This document shows, in pieces, positions 19,201-26,664 of a stretch of 64,000 nucleotides of DNA. Each line of letters starts with the position of its first letter. The first letter of the stretch is position 1. Below the pieces are notes generated by a model, which was given only the letters and a program-made list of their open reading frames with translations, had not been told where the DNA came from and searched no databases. The DNA comes from JANLVJ01 sp031363945 (GTDB lineage: Bacteria > Bacteroidota > Bacteroidia > Sphingobacteriales > Sphingobacteriaceae). A program made the translations under genes and the position numbers. The stretch covers positions 19,019 to 83,018 of the forward strand of contig JANLVJ010000063.1 of NCBI GenBank assembly GCA_031363945.1, read 5' to 3'.

Positions 19201-19256
19201 ATACAACCTATTGCCAGAGCGATGGCAATTAACCTGATAAATCCTTTTCCTTGCAT
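16254..19256 (-). CDS. secDF: Protein translocase SecDF fusion
   Basis: Fused SecD and SecF, the membrane subunits that use the proton gradient to complete protein export through SecYEG. The 1000-aa protein has SecD first: a TM near residue 10, a large periplasmic region with DLKGGMDVTMEV and RIDAFGVVQPVIQ, then five TMs with SSVDANVLIYERIREE. SecF follows with GVDFKGGRTYSIEF and MAYSMLDTIVIYDRVREYLG. Fusion is usual in Bacteroidota. A Ser/Lys-rich low-complexity stretch (about residues 255-295) is inserted in the SecD periplasmic domain. Confidence 0.96.
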   Translation of the reverse strand: MQGKGFIRLIAIALAIGCIYSLSFNWFKYKTEQKAKVFAKGDNKRYNEYLDSIANIPVYFDFTYSQVRERCLNLGLDLKGGMDVTMEVQVGELIRKLSDNNSDPAFNKAISMAYEREITNPQTDYVTLFLNAYKEIAPSGKLSVLFSTQENSGKISPASTDKEVAIYLRQQETDALANEKIILTNRIDAFGVVQPVIQTIVGTNRIQIQLPGDQDPVRVRKLLQGSARLEFWRTFDNREIYPVLDNINKSLAAANKLKTVGDTTKKVRPTDSLVKSSGLLSKIKKDTSGKRTDSNSKAAFMHQNPLFSLLTPSIYQGQNGQASLAPGAIVGMAAKKDTARINVLLASDIARSIIPSNLKLLWDVKADGKNHLFSLYAIKVTSRDGKAVLEGGAIQDASADFDQNGNPEVRMVMNTEGANIWRKVSIEASKGTAADPADKQSVAIALDNQIYTAPRVENEIPNGVSSITGNFTIDETKDLANVLKSGPLAVPARIVEESIIGASLGQESINNGLISTLVGLIVVVIFMWLYYNKAGLVADLAVLANVFFIIGVLASLQSVLTLPGIAGIVLTIASSVDANVLIYERIREELHIGKSQRLAISDGFKHAYSSILDSNAATLVLGIILYFVGSGPIKGFATTLVIGIFTSLFAAIFITRLVFESQLNRGKTINFDRPLTRDAFKNTKFDFLKRRVTFYIISGSIITLGIISMFTKGFTFGVDFKGGRTYSIEFSKVIPSNVVAAALKVPLHGEPTVQTISATNRVKVTTDYLVDSTSDHAQNLVLTQLKSGLQTLDGNNYKILEQRKVGATIANDIETHAAYAVVIGIFLVFVFILIRFKRWQFGVAAVVALFHDVLILLSLFSIFNGILPFSLEIDQAFIAALLTVMAYSMLDTIVIYDRVREYLGQAGNKSTIGATINNALNSTLSRTVITSMTTFTVLLILFIFGGESLRGFSFAMLIGIIFGTYSSIFVATPIVVDLISTKEDKQAVNPVVIRQKAVKA

Positions 19257-19319
19257 ACCGTAGCAGTACTTTTATATTTTAATTGGGACAGTATTATTAC
19301 TGTAATTTTAAATGAACCG

Positions 19320-19327
19320 CAAATGTA
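19320..19327 (-). promoter_or_regulatory. Putative -7 box for secDF
   Basis: On the minus strand the sequence is TACATTTG, an exact TAnnTTTG match, in the 100-base gap between folA and secDF. It implies that secDF has its own promoter rather than depending on thyA-folA. The -33 element is not obvious. Confidence 0.4.
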
Positions 19328-19356
19328 AATAATTTTTCGGCATAAGAAATTTACAA

Positions 19357-19842
19357 TTAACGCCTTTCGTATGTGAGAAACGTATAACCATAATCATTTC
19401 TAAGATCTGCAATATGATTGTCAGAATGAACTAATTTAAATATATCGAGATTTATTTCTGGGAAGTAAGCGTCTCCGTCAATAATCGTATGTACCCGGGT
19501 GAGGTAAATGATATCGGTCAGGGGTAGGGCAAGTTGGTATAACTCAGCACCTCCAATTAAAAATACCTCATTTTCAGACTCACAGGTTTGCAGAGCTGCC
19601 TCAAGTGTATTTTTTACTTCGGTTCCTGAAATTTTCAGTGTTTCATTTCTTGAAATGACAATATTTCTACGTTTTGGCAAGGGCTTTCCCATAGAATCAA
19701 ATGTCTTTCTTCCCATTATTACGGTATGCTCAAGCGTTTTTTTCTTGAAAAAGGCAGTATCATCACCTAAATGCCAGATTAGCGCATTGTCTTTACCCAG
19801 AACATTATTTTCGCTCGCAGCAGCAAGAATACTTAAAATCAT
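19357..19842 (-). CDS. folA: Dihydrofolate reductase
   Basis: Reduces dihydrofolate to tetrahydrofolate with NADPH, regenerating the cofactor oxidised by the neighbouring thymidylate synthase. Visible motifs: MILSILAAASENNVLGKDN, then WHLGDD with the catalytic Asp. Pro before it is replaced by Gly, a minor departure from the common LPxD. VIMGRKTFDSMGKPLPKRRN binds NADPH and FLIGGAELYQLALP follows. At 161 aa it is normal. It lies 7 bases downstream of thyA in a clear thyA-folA operon. Confidence 0.95.
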   Translation of the reverse strand: MILSILAAASENNVLGKDNALIWHLGDDTAFFKKKTLEHTVIMGRKTFDSMGKPLPKRRNIVISRNETLKISGTEVKNTLEAALQTCESENEVFLIGGAELYQLALPLTDIIYLTRVHTIIDGDAYFPEINLDIFKLVHSDNHIADLRNDYGYTFLTYERR

Positions 19843-19849
19843 AATTATA

Positions 19850-20644
19850 TTATATGGCTATTGGAGCTTTAATAGCAGGGTGAAACACATAGTGGAGTAG
19901 TTCAAAATCTTCGAACTTGAAATCGGTTATTTCTTTAACAAGAGGGTTAATTTTCATTACAGGCAAAGGAAACGGTGATCTTGACAATTGTAAATTGGCC
20001 TGTTCAAAATGATTCGTATAAATATGGACATCACCGAATGTATGTATGAATTCACCGACCTTGAGGTTACAAACCTGGGCAACCATCATAGTTAACAGGG
20101 CATAAGATGCGATATTAAAGGGTACCCCCAGAAATACGTCTGCACTTCGCTGGTAAAGCTGACACGATAACTTGCCCTGGGCAATATAAAATTGAAATAG
20201 ACAATGACAAGGCGGAAGGGCCATTTCTGGAATTTGCTCTACATTCCAGGCACTGATAATGAGCCTTCTTGAATCAGGATTGTTACGAATTTGCTTAATC
20301 AGGTCAGATAGCTGATCTATTTTTGATCCGTTTTTTGCCGGCCATGATCTCCATTGGGCTCCGTATACAGGGCCAAGATTGCCTTGGGCATCGGCCCATT
20401 CATCCCAGATATGAACATTATGGTCGTTAAGGTAATTAATATTTGTATCCCCGTTCAAAAACCAAAGGAGCTCATAAATAATTGACTTTAAATGCACTTT
20501 CTTAGTGGTAACAAGCGGGAAACCAGCGCTTAAATCAAATCGCATCTGATAACCAAACACACTTTTTGTTCCTGTTCCTGTCCGGTCATTTTTTAAAACT
20601 CCGGTTTCAAGCACGTGATTAACTAAATCTAAATATTGACGCAT
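19850..20644 (-). CDS. thyA: Thymidylate synthase
   Basis: Converts dUMP to dTMP with methylene-tetrahydrofolate. The 264-aa protein has the classical ThyA motifs: NDRTGTGTKSVFG at the N-terminus, GPVYGAQWRSW, and the catalytic cysteine in ALPPCHCLFQFY (about residue 147). Then come QRSADVFLGVPFNIASYA and HIYTNHFEQANLQLSR. Length equals the E. coli enzyme. Upstream of a closely spaced folA; the two genes form the usual dTMP/folate operon. Confidence 0.97.
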   Translation of the reverse strand: MRQYLDLVNHVLETGVLKNDRTGTGTKSVFGYQMRFDLSAGFPLVTTKKVHLKSIIYELLWFLNGDTNINYLNDHNVHIWDEWADAQGNLGPVYGAQWRSWPAKNGSKIDQLSDLIKQIRNNPDSRRLIISAWNVEQIPEMALPPCHCLFQFYIAQGKLSCQLYQRSADVFLGVPFNIASYALLTMMVAQVCNLKVGEFIHTFGDVHIYTNHFEQANLQLSRSPFPLPVMKINPLVKEITDFKFEDFELLHYVFHPAIKAPIAI

Positions 20645-20756
20645 ATAGGGATTGGTTGGTCAAAATTAATCCTAAAAATTTCATTGCCAAAACTAAAAAT
20701 TGCATCGCGAGTTGATAACCGCGTTTAAACCTCAATTAATTTTCTATTTTCGGTCT

Positions 20757-21563
20757 ATGCTCTCCTTTCCATGTGCAAAAATTAATATAGGCCTGAATGT
20801 TCTTAAAAAGAGAGCAGATGGCTATCATGAAATATCAAGCTGTTTTTATCCAGTCAAACTGTTTGATGCACTCGAAATAACCATTGCTACCGAAATGAGC
20901 CTCGATATTTCAGGACTGATATGGCAGGAAGACCTGGAAAAAAACAGTTGTATGCTCGCATACCGTGCCTTATCTAAACTGGCTGATTTGCCCCCATTTG
21001 CGATCAGTCTGATTAAGAGAATTCCATTGGGTGCTGGACTTGGTGGAGGTTCTTCAGATGCAGCAAGTATGCTTAAAATGCTGAACAATATAGCAAATAT
21101 GAACCTTGGTTCAGATATGCTTGAGGTAATAGCTGCCAGGATTGGTTCTGACTGCCCGTTTTTTATACAATCAAAACCTGCAATTGCAACTGGTAGGGGT
21201 GAAGTTCTCAGACCCTCATCTGTTTCATTAAAAGGTTACTTTATTGCACTTGTTAAACCTGATTTTGAAATTTCAACAACAACAGCCTATCTTGGCGTAA
21301 AATCCGGAATACCAGAAATAACGCTTGAAGAAGCACTTAGCTTACCTATAATGGAATGGAAGAATCTTATAAAAAATGATTTTGAGACACATCTTTTCAA
21401 ATTGTATCCAGAACTGGCCATTATCAAAACTGAGTTATATGCCAGCGGTGCAATTTATGCCTCATTAAGCGGAAGCGGTTCTGTTGTTTATGGGATATTT
21501 CCGAATCAGCCTGATACCAGCGAATTAGATAAATTAGGTACTGTAACCATTTGTCAAGGGTAG
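20757..21563 (+). CDS. ispE: 4-diphosphocytidyl-2-C-methyl-D-erythritol kinase
   Basis: GHMP kinase of the MEP isoprenoid pathway, phosphorylating CDP-ME. The start at 20757 gives LSFPCAKINIGLNVLKKRADGYHEI, the classical IspE opening; an upstream ATG at 20700 would add an unrelated leader. The ATP-binding GHMP motif is PLGAGLGGGSSDAA (about residue 86-99). The C-terminal GHMP signature is YASLSGSGSVVYG. At 268 aa it has normal length. Confidence 0.94.
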   Translation: MLSFPCAKINIGLNVLKKRADGYHEISSCFYPVKLFDALEITIATEMSLDISGLIWQEDLEKNSCMLAYRALSKLADLPPFAISLIKRIPLGAGLGGGSSDAASMLKMLNNIANMNLGSDMLEVIAARIGSDCPFFIQSKPAIATGRGEVLRPSSVSLKGYFIALVKPDFEISTTTAYLGVKSGIPEITLEEALSLPIMEWKNLIKNDFETHLFKLYPELAIIKTELYASGAIYASLSGSGSVVYGIFPNQPDTSELDKLGTVTICQG

Positions 21564-21588
21564 AAACTTGAATCAAATTAATTAGCCG

Positions 21589-22485
21589 ATGTTATCCGGA
21601 GCTTTAAAACAACTCTATCCTCATGACAGGTCTACCGGGCGAGACCTCTTAATTTGTATTCTGACAGGTTTTTTTATCACGTTATTTTTGATAGTCTTCA
21701 GGCCATTCGGTATCAACAACTGGAACGCACCCTTTTTAAATTTAAAGATTGCAGGGTATGGGGTTGTTACGGCGCTCATTTTACTGACCCGTTATTTTGT
21801 TATTCCAAAGCTGTTCAGGAATTTTGAAAAATCGGAAACCTGGACTCTAGGTCTGGAGCTGGGAACTACTTTTATTACAATCAGCGTTATTGCAATCGTT
21901 AATTTCTATTACCTGAATTTAATAGTCCCGGTCTCTGTGAGTCATATTAATTTTATAAACATGGCTACCTATACTTTTTTGCTAGGTATTTTCCCGGTAA
22001 GTACCCTGATTTGCCTTAATTATATTCTACAGTTAAATAAATACCTTGCTCTGGCTTCTGTTTTAACAGTACACAGACAGCTTAATGAAAAAAATTGTGA
22101 GGGTATATGGTTCACTGCAGAAAATGGTCTCGATAAAATCAACCTGCATCTAGAAGATCTTGTCTACATTGAAGCTGAAGATAATTATTGTGGGGTAAAC
22201 CATTATCAGGATGGAATACTTGAAAAGCGTCTTTTAAGAAATACCCTAACCCATCTTCAAAATCAATTGCATGAACACGCCCTCGTTCGTTGCCACCGTT
22301 CATTTATGATCAATCTGAATCAGGTTGAAAAAGTGATCGGTAATGCACAGGGTTATCGATTTTGTATCAGGGCCTCTACATTGCAGGTTCCTGTGGGTCG
22401 TAAATACAATCAGGTAGTAGGGCAGTTTAAATCTGTTTTTATTGCTAAAACCTCCGGTAGTGTGTTTGAAAAGTCTGGTCGGTAG
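21589..22485 (+). CDS. Membrane-anchored LytTR-family DNA-binding regulator
   Basis: The N-terminal half has four predicted transmembrane helices (about residues 20-40, 50-70, 85-105, 120-145). The C-terminal half is a LytTR DNA-binding domain: DLVYIEAEDNYCGVNHY, LLRNTLTHLQNQL and VRCHRSFMINLNQVEKV. LytTR domains bind DNA through beta-strands; membrane-linked forms of this type are common in Bacteroidota and their signals are unknown. It is co-directional with the haem-motif lipoprotein downstream, separated by a repeat-containing spacer. Confidence 0.88.
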   Translation: MLSGALKQLYPHDRSTGRDLLICILTGFFITLFLIVFRPFGINNWNAPFLNLKIAGYGVVTALILLTRYFVIPKLFRNFEKSETWTLGLELGTTFITISVIAIVNFYYLNLIVPVSVSHINFINMATYTFLLGIFPVSTLICLNYILQLNKYLALASVLTVHRQLNEKNCEGIWFTAENGLDKINLHLEDLVYIEAEDNYCGVNHYQDGILEKRLLRNTLTHLQNQLHEHALVRCHRSFMINLNQVEKVIGNAQGYRFCIRASTLQVPVGRKYNQVVGQFKSVFIAKTSGSVFEKSGR

Positions 22486-22490
22486 GTGGT

Positions 22491-22603
22491 GTTGCTGTCT
22501 GGCAGTCTGCACCAAAACACTTGCTGTATGCCCATATTGCTTGCTGGCTTGCCTGGCGCCTTTGCTGTCTGCCCCAAAACACTTGCTGTATGCCCCAGCA
22601 AGC
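22491..22603 (+). repeat. GC-rich direct repeats (period 62) with a flanking inverted repeat
   Basis: A 29-base unit at 22505-22533 recurs at 22567-22595 with one mismatch (A/C at its 7th base), exactly 62 bases apart. Both copies are preceded, at slightly different distances, by TTGCTGTCT. A 9-base inverted repeat (GCTTGCTGG at 22539-22547, CCAGCAAGC at 22595-22603) brackets the second unit. The composition is visibly richer in G+C than the surroundings. No convincing coding function is seen on either strand. Confidence 0.7.
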
Positions 22604-22698
22604 TATTTTAATCTTCATCCATATTACTTTTACCATTGAAAAAACAATATCCCTACCAAACGTAGATGTATCCCTTTTCAATGGCTAAAACTATCAGT

Positions 22699-23754
22699 AT
22701 GAAAAATTTCTCGTTTTTAATTATTTCCCTGCTCTCAATTTGTTTGCTTGGCAGTTGTAGCAATATTGCCAGCAGACTACAGGATAAAAAGGTCTATAAC
22801 TTACAGGAAACACCTCTTTCAAAAGTAGCTAACCAGTACTTTTGGACCAATTTACATAAGGGTAAGTATGATAGTCTTCCAACCGTTATCTCACTACTCA
22901 ATGCCGCCTATCTTGAAAACCCGGGAAATCTGAAGATAATTGACCATCTGGGCTTTGCCAATATCTGGAGGTATGCAGAATCTCAGAGACTCAATCAGCC
23001 AACTGCTGATATTTTGCAAAGTTTTGTTCTGAGCAGGTATTTTTTTGATGAATCATATTTACTAAATCCGGCAGATTCAAGAATTCTCGGTTTTCTGGGA
23101 GACACAAAAATCACAGAAGGCAAGGTTACTAATAACAGACAGCTAGTTGTAGAAGGGTATTTTGATGGAATTAAAAGTATACATGAATGGCCTCAGTTTA
23201 ATAAATTTACACTGGGGTATGTGCTTAGTCAAAATCCTGCTGAAAGTGATGAATTTAAAAAAGCATTAAAATGGCAATGGGAGACCCTTGCTGACTGTAG
23301 CTGTAAGACAATTAATAAAAGTCAGATAGATTATAAAGAACTTGTCAGGCTGATCGTTAAAACGCCTGATCCGGCAATCCGCCGGGCTTGTATGAATAGT
23401 TGGATCGCCCCTCATAATGTAGAAGGGTTTTTTATGAATCTGGGCGATATGCTTGTTAAGAAAGGTGATTTGCAGAAAGGAATTGAGGCGTATAAAGCTG
23501 CCAGGCTATCTCCAGCTTATCCTGAATGGCCATATGCAGGTGAATTAGAACAGCGAATAATTCAAGCTTCAGCAAATCAGACCAATTTTAATAGTCCAAT
23601 CAACCATCGGAAACCTGATCATTCAGCCTCGCGGGTTATGATGGTAAATTCAAAAATGGCCTGTATGAGTTGCCATCAGATGGGTGATGCAGAGTTTTTG
23701 AAATACGGGTACCAGGAACCAACTCTGGCATTTTATCAGGGCAAAGGGAATTAA
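22699..23754 (+). CDS. Lipoprotein with TPR-like body and C-terminal CxxCH haem-binding motif
   Basis: No named family recognised. From the ATG at 22699 a signal peptide ends in a lipobox (LLGSC), so the mature protein is probably a lipoprotein. The body of about 260 residues is alpha-helical and TPR-like (KKGDLQKGIEAYKAARLSPAYPEWPYAGEL). The last 35 residues contain MACMSCHQMGD, a CxxCH motif typical of covalent c-type haem attachment, next to a Met that could be an axial ligand. Two upstream in-frame ATGs (22666, 22681) would spoil the signal peptide. Function unknown. Confidence 0.7.
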   Translation: MKNFSFLIISLLSICLLGSCSNIASRLQDKKVYNLQETPLSKVANQYFWTNLHKGKYDSLPTVISLLNAAYLENPGNLKIIDHLGFANIWRYAESQRLNQPTADILQSFVLSRYFFDESYLLNPADSRILGFLGDTKITEGKVTNNRQLVVEGYFDGIKSIHEWPQFNKFTLGYVLSQNPAESDEFKKALKWQWETLADCSCKTINKSQIDYKELVRLIVKTPDPAIRRACMNSWIAPHNVEGFFMNLGDMLVKKGDLQKGIEAYKAARLSPAYPEWPYAGELEQRIIQASANQTNFNSPINHRKPDHSASRVMMVNSKMACMSCHQMGDAEFLKYGYQEPTLAFYQGKGN

Positions 23755-23790
23755 GCGTTTAGCTTGATGAATTGTTTTTAAGAATTCCCG

Positions 23791-24474
23791 CTAAAGTATT
23801 TTCTTTAAAAGCAGGTCAGTCTGATCATCATTACCTAAGGTGAAAATATGCTGGTCGAATTGAACAAAGCCATTTTTGGTATAAAATCTCCTTGCTTTCA
23901 GATTATGTTCCCAGACCCCTAGCCAGATGTAAATGAGACCGGCTTTTCTGGCAATTTCAATTGCTTTGTCAAGTAATAGCTGGCCTATACCTTTGCCAAG
24001 TTGATTACTGTCAACATAAATACGTTCAAGTTCAAGCGCCTCGAAATCCTGAAGGTCTGACTGACTGGCACCGAAATTAATTTTCATATATCCAAGAGCA
24101 GGGTTTCTATTGTTTTCAGGGCTGTCGATAGAATTTACACGTTGAATGAAATCAGAGCTGCTTACAGGGCTATCATGCTGAAAGAAATCAGGACCGGTAC
24201 CAAGACTCTCTTCCTGGTTACCGTTTACAGCTGAAATTGAGCCGAACGGGCCTGGCCGCGCAAAATAAAATGCCGAATCGGGATTGTTCAGCTGATTGCC
24301 GATGTTTTCTACAGTATATGCGCCTTCGACAAAATGAGAGATATTTTCTTCCTTATTCTGATCTTTAAAAGCATCAATGAAGGTTTGTTTGCTGAGAACA
24401 CAGAGCTCATGTATATCTTCCAATTTAACCCGATTAATTTCAATAGGGTTTGATGGCGTATTTTCAAAAATCAT
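23791..24474 (-). CDS. GNAT family N-acetyltransferase with an internal insertion
   Basis: The N-terminal about 70 residues and the C-terminal about 90 residues are GNAT-like. The latter has LERIYVDSNQLGKGIGQLLLDKAIEIARKAG (acetyl-CoA loop QLGKGIG), IWLGVWEHNLKARRFYTKNGF and a terminal FTLGNDDQTDLLL. Between them sits about 55 extra residues rich in Ser, Asn, Pro and Gly (roughly 75-130), replacing a short loop seen in ordinary family members. Total 227 aa against about 170 usual. Substrate unknown. Confidence 0.83.
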   Translation of the reverse strand: MIFENTPSNPIEINRVKLEDIHELCVLSKQTFIDAFKDQNKEENISHFVEGAYTVENIGNQLNNPDSAFYFARPGPFGSISAVNGNQEESLGTGPDFFQHDSPVSSSDFIQRVNSIDSPENNRNPALGYMKINFGASQSDLQDFEALELERIYVDSNQLGKGIGQLLLDKAIEIARKAGLIYIWLGVWEHNLKARRFYTKNGFVQFDQHIFTLGNDDQTDLLLKKIL

Positions 24475-24550
24475 CCCGTTAATATACCCGAATCAAACCA
24501 ATTTTATCTGCAAAACAGGACTCAGACAAAAATTATGGCATACAATTGAT

Positions 24551-25420
24551 TTACAATCCCGAATAATAGTCGTATCCCAATTCAGCCCAGTAATCAGCTG
24601 GGCGATCATTACTAAAACTCATTGTACCGATACGTTTTAAATTTTTTATTCCGTATTTCACCGGAATAATCAGTCTTAATGGGGCACCGTGCTCGGCAAG
24701 GATAGCATTACCATTCATTTCATACGCCAGTATCGTTTGAGGATGCATCGCACTCTCCATATCAATACCTACATAGTAATTTTGATCGGGAGTTTCCAAA
24801 CCCAGGTAATTCATTTTTACTTCGGCATCTAAACCATAATGTGCTATAAAATCGCTGAACCTGACACCGGCCCAGTGTTGAATCTGGTCCCAGCCTTCAA
24901 CACATTTGAAACTATAGACAATTTCAGTCTTGGGCAATGACCGTAGTTCCTGTATAGATACTTCAAAGGGGCTACCCGTTTTTTCAACCATAAGCTTCCA
25001 TGTCTTAGGGTTAAACTGTTTATCATCAATGCCGATAAAGCTGTTTACACGCACATTTTTCTCAGCCATTGACGCAGGATAAGTTTTTACCAGGTGTTTA
25101 TTACTAAAGATTTTTCTGAAAAAAAGCTCGGTCTGATTCATGGCTTTTCTCAAAGGTATTCTTGCGGTACCTGTAACACCGATACCTGTTTCTTTTGGAG
25201 CATGGTAAAGCCACTCCCAGGCACCAATACCAGAAGCTGCCAGTATCGTAAAAACAGAAAATGAAATAAACTCCCGTCTTCTTATTTGTTGATTGATAAT
25301 TTTCTGTTGTGTCAGATTAGCTGTATCTGGCATTTGTTCAGGAGTTATACCAGTCGTATCACCAGAAAAATGATCTTCTGGGGTTTGATCGTTAGGGATA
25401 TTTTTATCTTGCATTTCCAA
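24551..25420 (-). CDS. Tat-exported molybdopterin-dependent oxidoreductase (sulfite oxidase fold)
   Basis: Periplasmic molybdoenzyme. After a polar leader, RRREFISFSVFTILAASG is a twin-arginine signal with a TM segment (about residues 47-67). The rest is a sulfite oxidase/YedY-like molybdopterin domain. The Mo-ligating Cys is in YSFKCVEGWDQIQHWAG, and GLETPDQNYYVGIDMESAMHPQTILAYEMNG plus GAPLRLIIPVKYGIKNLKRI are typical downstream. In E. coli the YedY/MsrP relative repairs methionine sulfoxide. The cytochrome b gene 12 bases upstream is the likely electron donor. The substrate is not determined by sequence. Confidence 0.88.
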   Translation of the reverse strand: MEMQDKNIPNDQTPEDHFSGDTTGITPEQMPDTANLTQQKIINQQIRRREFISFSVFTILAASGIGAWEWLYHAPKETGIGVTGTARIPLRKAMNQTELFFRKIFSNKHLVKTYPASMAEKNVRVNSFIGIDDKQFNPKTWKLMVEKTGSPFEVSIQELRSLPKTEIVYSFKCVEGWDQIQHWAGVRFSDFIAHYGLDAEVKMNYLGLETPDQNYYVGIDMESAMHPQTILAYEMNGNAILAEHGAPLRLIIPVKYGIKNLKRIGTMSFSNDRPADYWAELGYDYYSGL

Positions 25421-25432
25421 TAGTTAATCAGG

Positions 25433-26251
25433 TTAAATGCCTGCGTCAGTTAATGGGGTAATTGTTCCGTTTTTATGATTTTCCGGATCATGCCTGTTTG
25501 CTTTTGAAAAATTAGAACTTCCCGGGTCATGGGTCAATTCCTGGTCTGAGCTGATTCTTCTGACTGATTCTTCATCAAGATTGGTAAATTTTACCTCTGG
25601 AATTTCTACGACTTCAAAACCGGCTATTACTGATCTGAAATTATTGAAACCGGCAATCGTAACTTGCACAATATGCACAATGAAGAAAAGCAAATAGCCG
25701 ATTGTAAGCGCAAAATGCCAGATCCTTGCCAGATGATACCCACCAAAAGCCCAAACTAAACCGTTTAATTGTACTGGTTTATAGATTGCAAGTCCAGTTA
25801 AAACAGATAATATACCCATTACTATGATTCCTGAATAAACAATACGCTGGGCTGCATTATATTTATCTGCGGGTAAGGGTTCATTACTCAGGTGAAGATC
25901 ATGCAATATGACCTTCCATGCCTCACTTAATGAATTGCGCTTGGGCATAAGCGTTTTCCAGGATCCTGAAGCGATGGTATAAAAAACATAGAAAACGCCA
26001 TTCAAGGTAAAAAACCACATAAAAAGGTAATGAAAAGCCATTCCTTCTGATAGTCTTGAAGGAACATGCAGGGCATTATAAAGCCAGTCAGGGAAAAAAT
26101 GAATTATCTGATGACCGGCTATCCTTATTTCATATTCATCATTTGCCCAATAAATCAATAAACCACTCCAGATCATGATTCCCAGAATTGGAAAATTGAC
26201 CCAATGAGTCCAACGCATTACGAACGAATGTTTTTCTCTAATTATTTTCAT
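25433..26251 (-). CDS. Cytochrome b/b6-type membrane subunit
   Basis: Four to five transmembrane helices with histidines in the positions expected for b haems (RWTHW, HQIIHFF, FHYLFMW, YHLARIWHF, FIVHIVQ). It resembles the cytochrome b subunits of thiosulfate reductase and NiFe hydrogenase rather than MsrQ. A polar C-terminal tail of about 50 residues follows the last helix. It directly precedes the Mo oxidoreductase in the same operon and probably passes quinol electrons to it. 272 aa. Confidence 0.85.
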   Translation of the reverse strand: MKIIREKHSFVMRWTHWVNFPILGIMIWSGLLIYWANDEYEIRIAGHQIIHFFPDWLYNALHVPSRLSEGMAFHYLFMWFFTLNGVFYVFYTIASGSWKTLMPKRNSLSEAWKVILHDLHLSNEPLPADKYNAAQRIVYSGIIVMGILSVLTGLAIYKPVQLNGLVWAFGGYHLARIWHFALTIGYLLFFIVHIVQVTIAGFNNFRSVIAGFEVVEIPEVKFTNLDEESVRRISSDQELTHDPGSSNFSKANRHDPENHKNGTITPLTDAGI

Positions 26252-26664
26252 AAGCTACAGTGAATGAGCTTAATAATGATTGAATTGATACCGTTATTTT
26301 CAGAATCTTTCGCTAATTTCATGCAGGACAAGACATTAAAAGTCTTTTAAATATTGACTGATGGTATTAATTAGGGCTAATATAAACACAAAGTTTAAAC
26401 AGTAAATACCTTCTGACGGTTTGCTTATTCCTTGTATTATTACACCTTTCAAAAGCTCAGGTTCCTCATGAAATTGTAAAGATAATATACGAATAATTTA
26501 TCAGGGTAAGATTCGGCTCACAGCAACTAAAATTACAGGTACAGAAAATGCAACTATTAATTGTTATGCGATTTACGAGAAGGTAACAGAGGATGTGCAC
26601 CTGTTCTATTTAAGGCTTTGGCATCTGTCATTTGGCTTGCTTAAGCCGGTCGTATTTTTCCCTC
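26252..26664. other. 413-base gap without a supported gene
   Basis: Between the GH13 gene and the cytochrome b gene (both minus). A forward frame is open from about 26535 to 26690 (TGTENATINCYAIYEKVTED) but has no start codon or recognisable family and runs into the GH13 3' end. The stretch near 26252-26330 should hold the promoter of the cytochrome b/Mo operon; no exact TAnnTTTG box was found. Confidence 0.4.

Noticed and set aside
22410..22681. Short overlapping reading frames across the repeat spacer on both strands
   Set aside because: They arise from the duplicated 29-base unit, repeat the same peptide in both copies, overlap a real gene and have no family resemblance.
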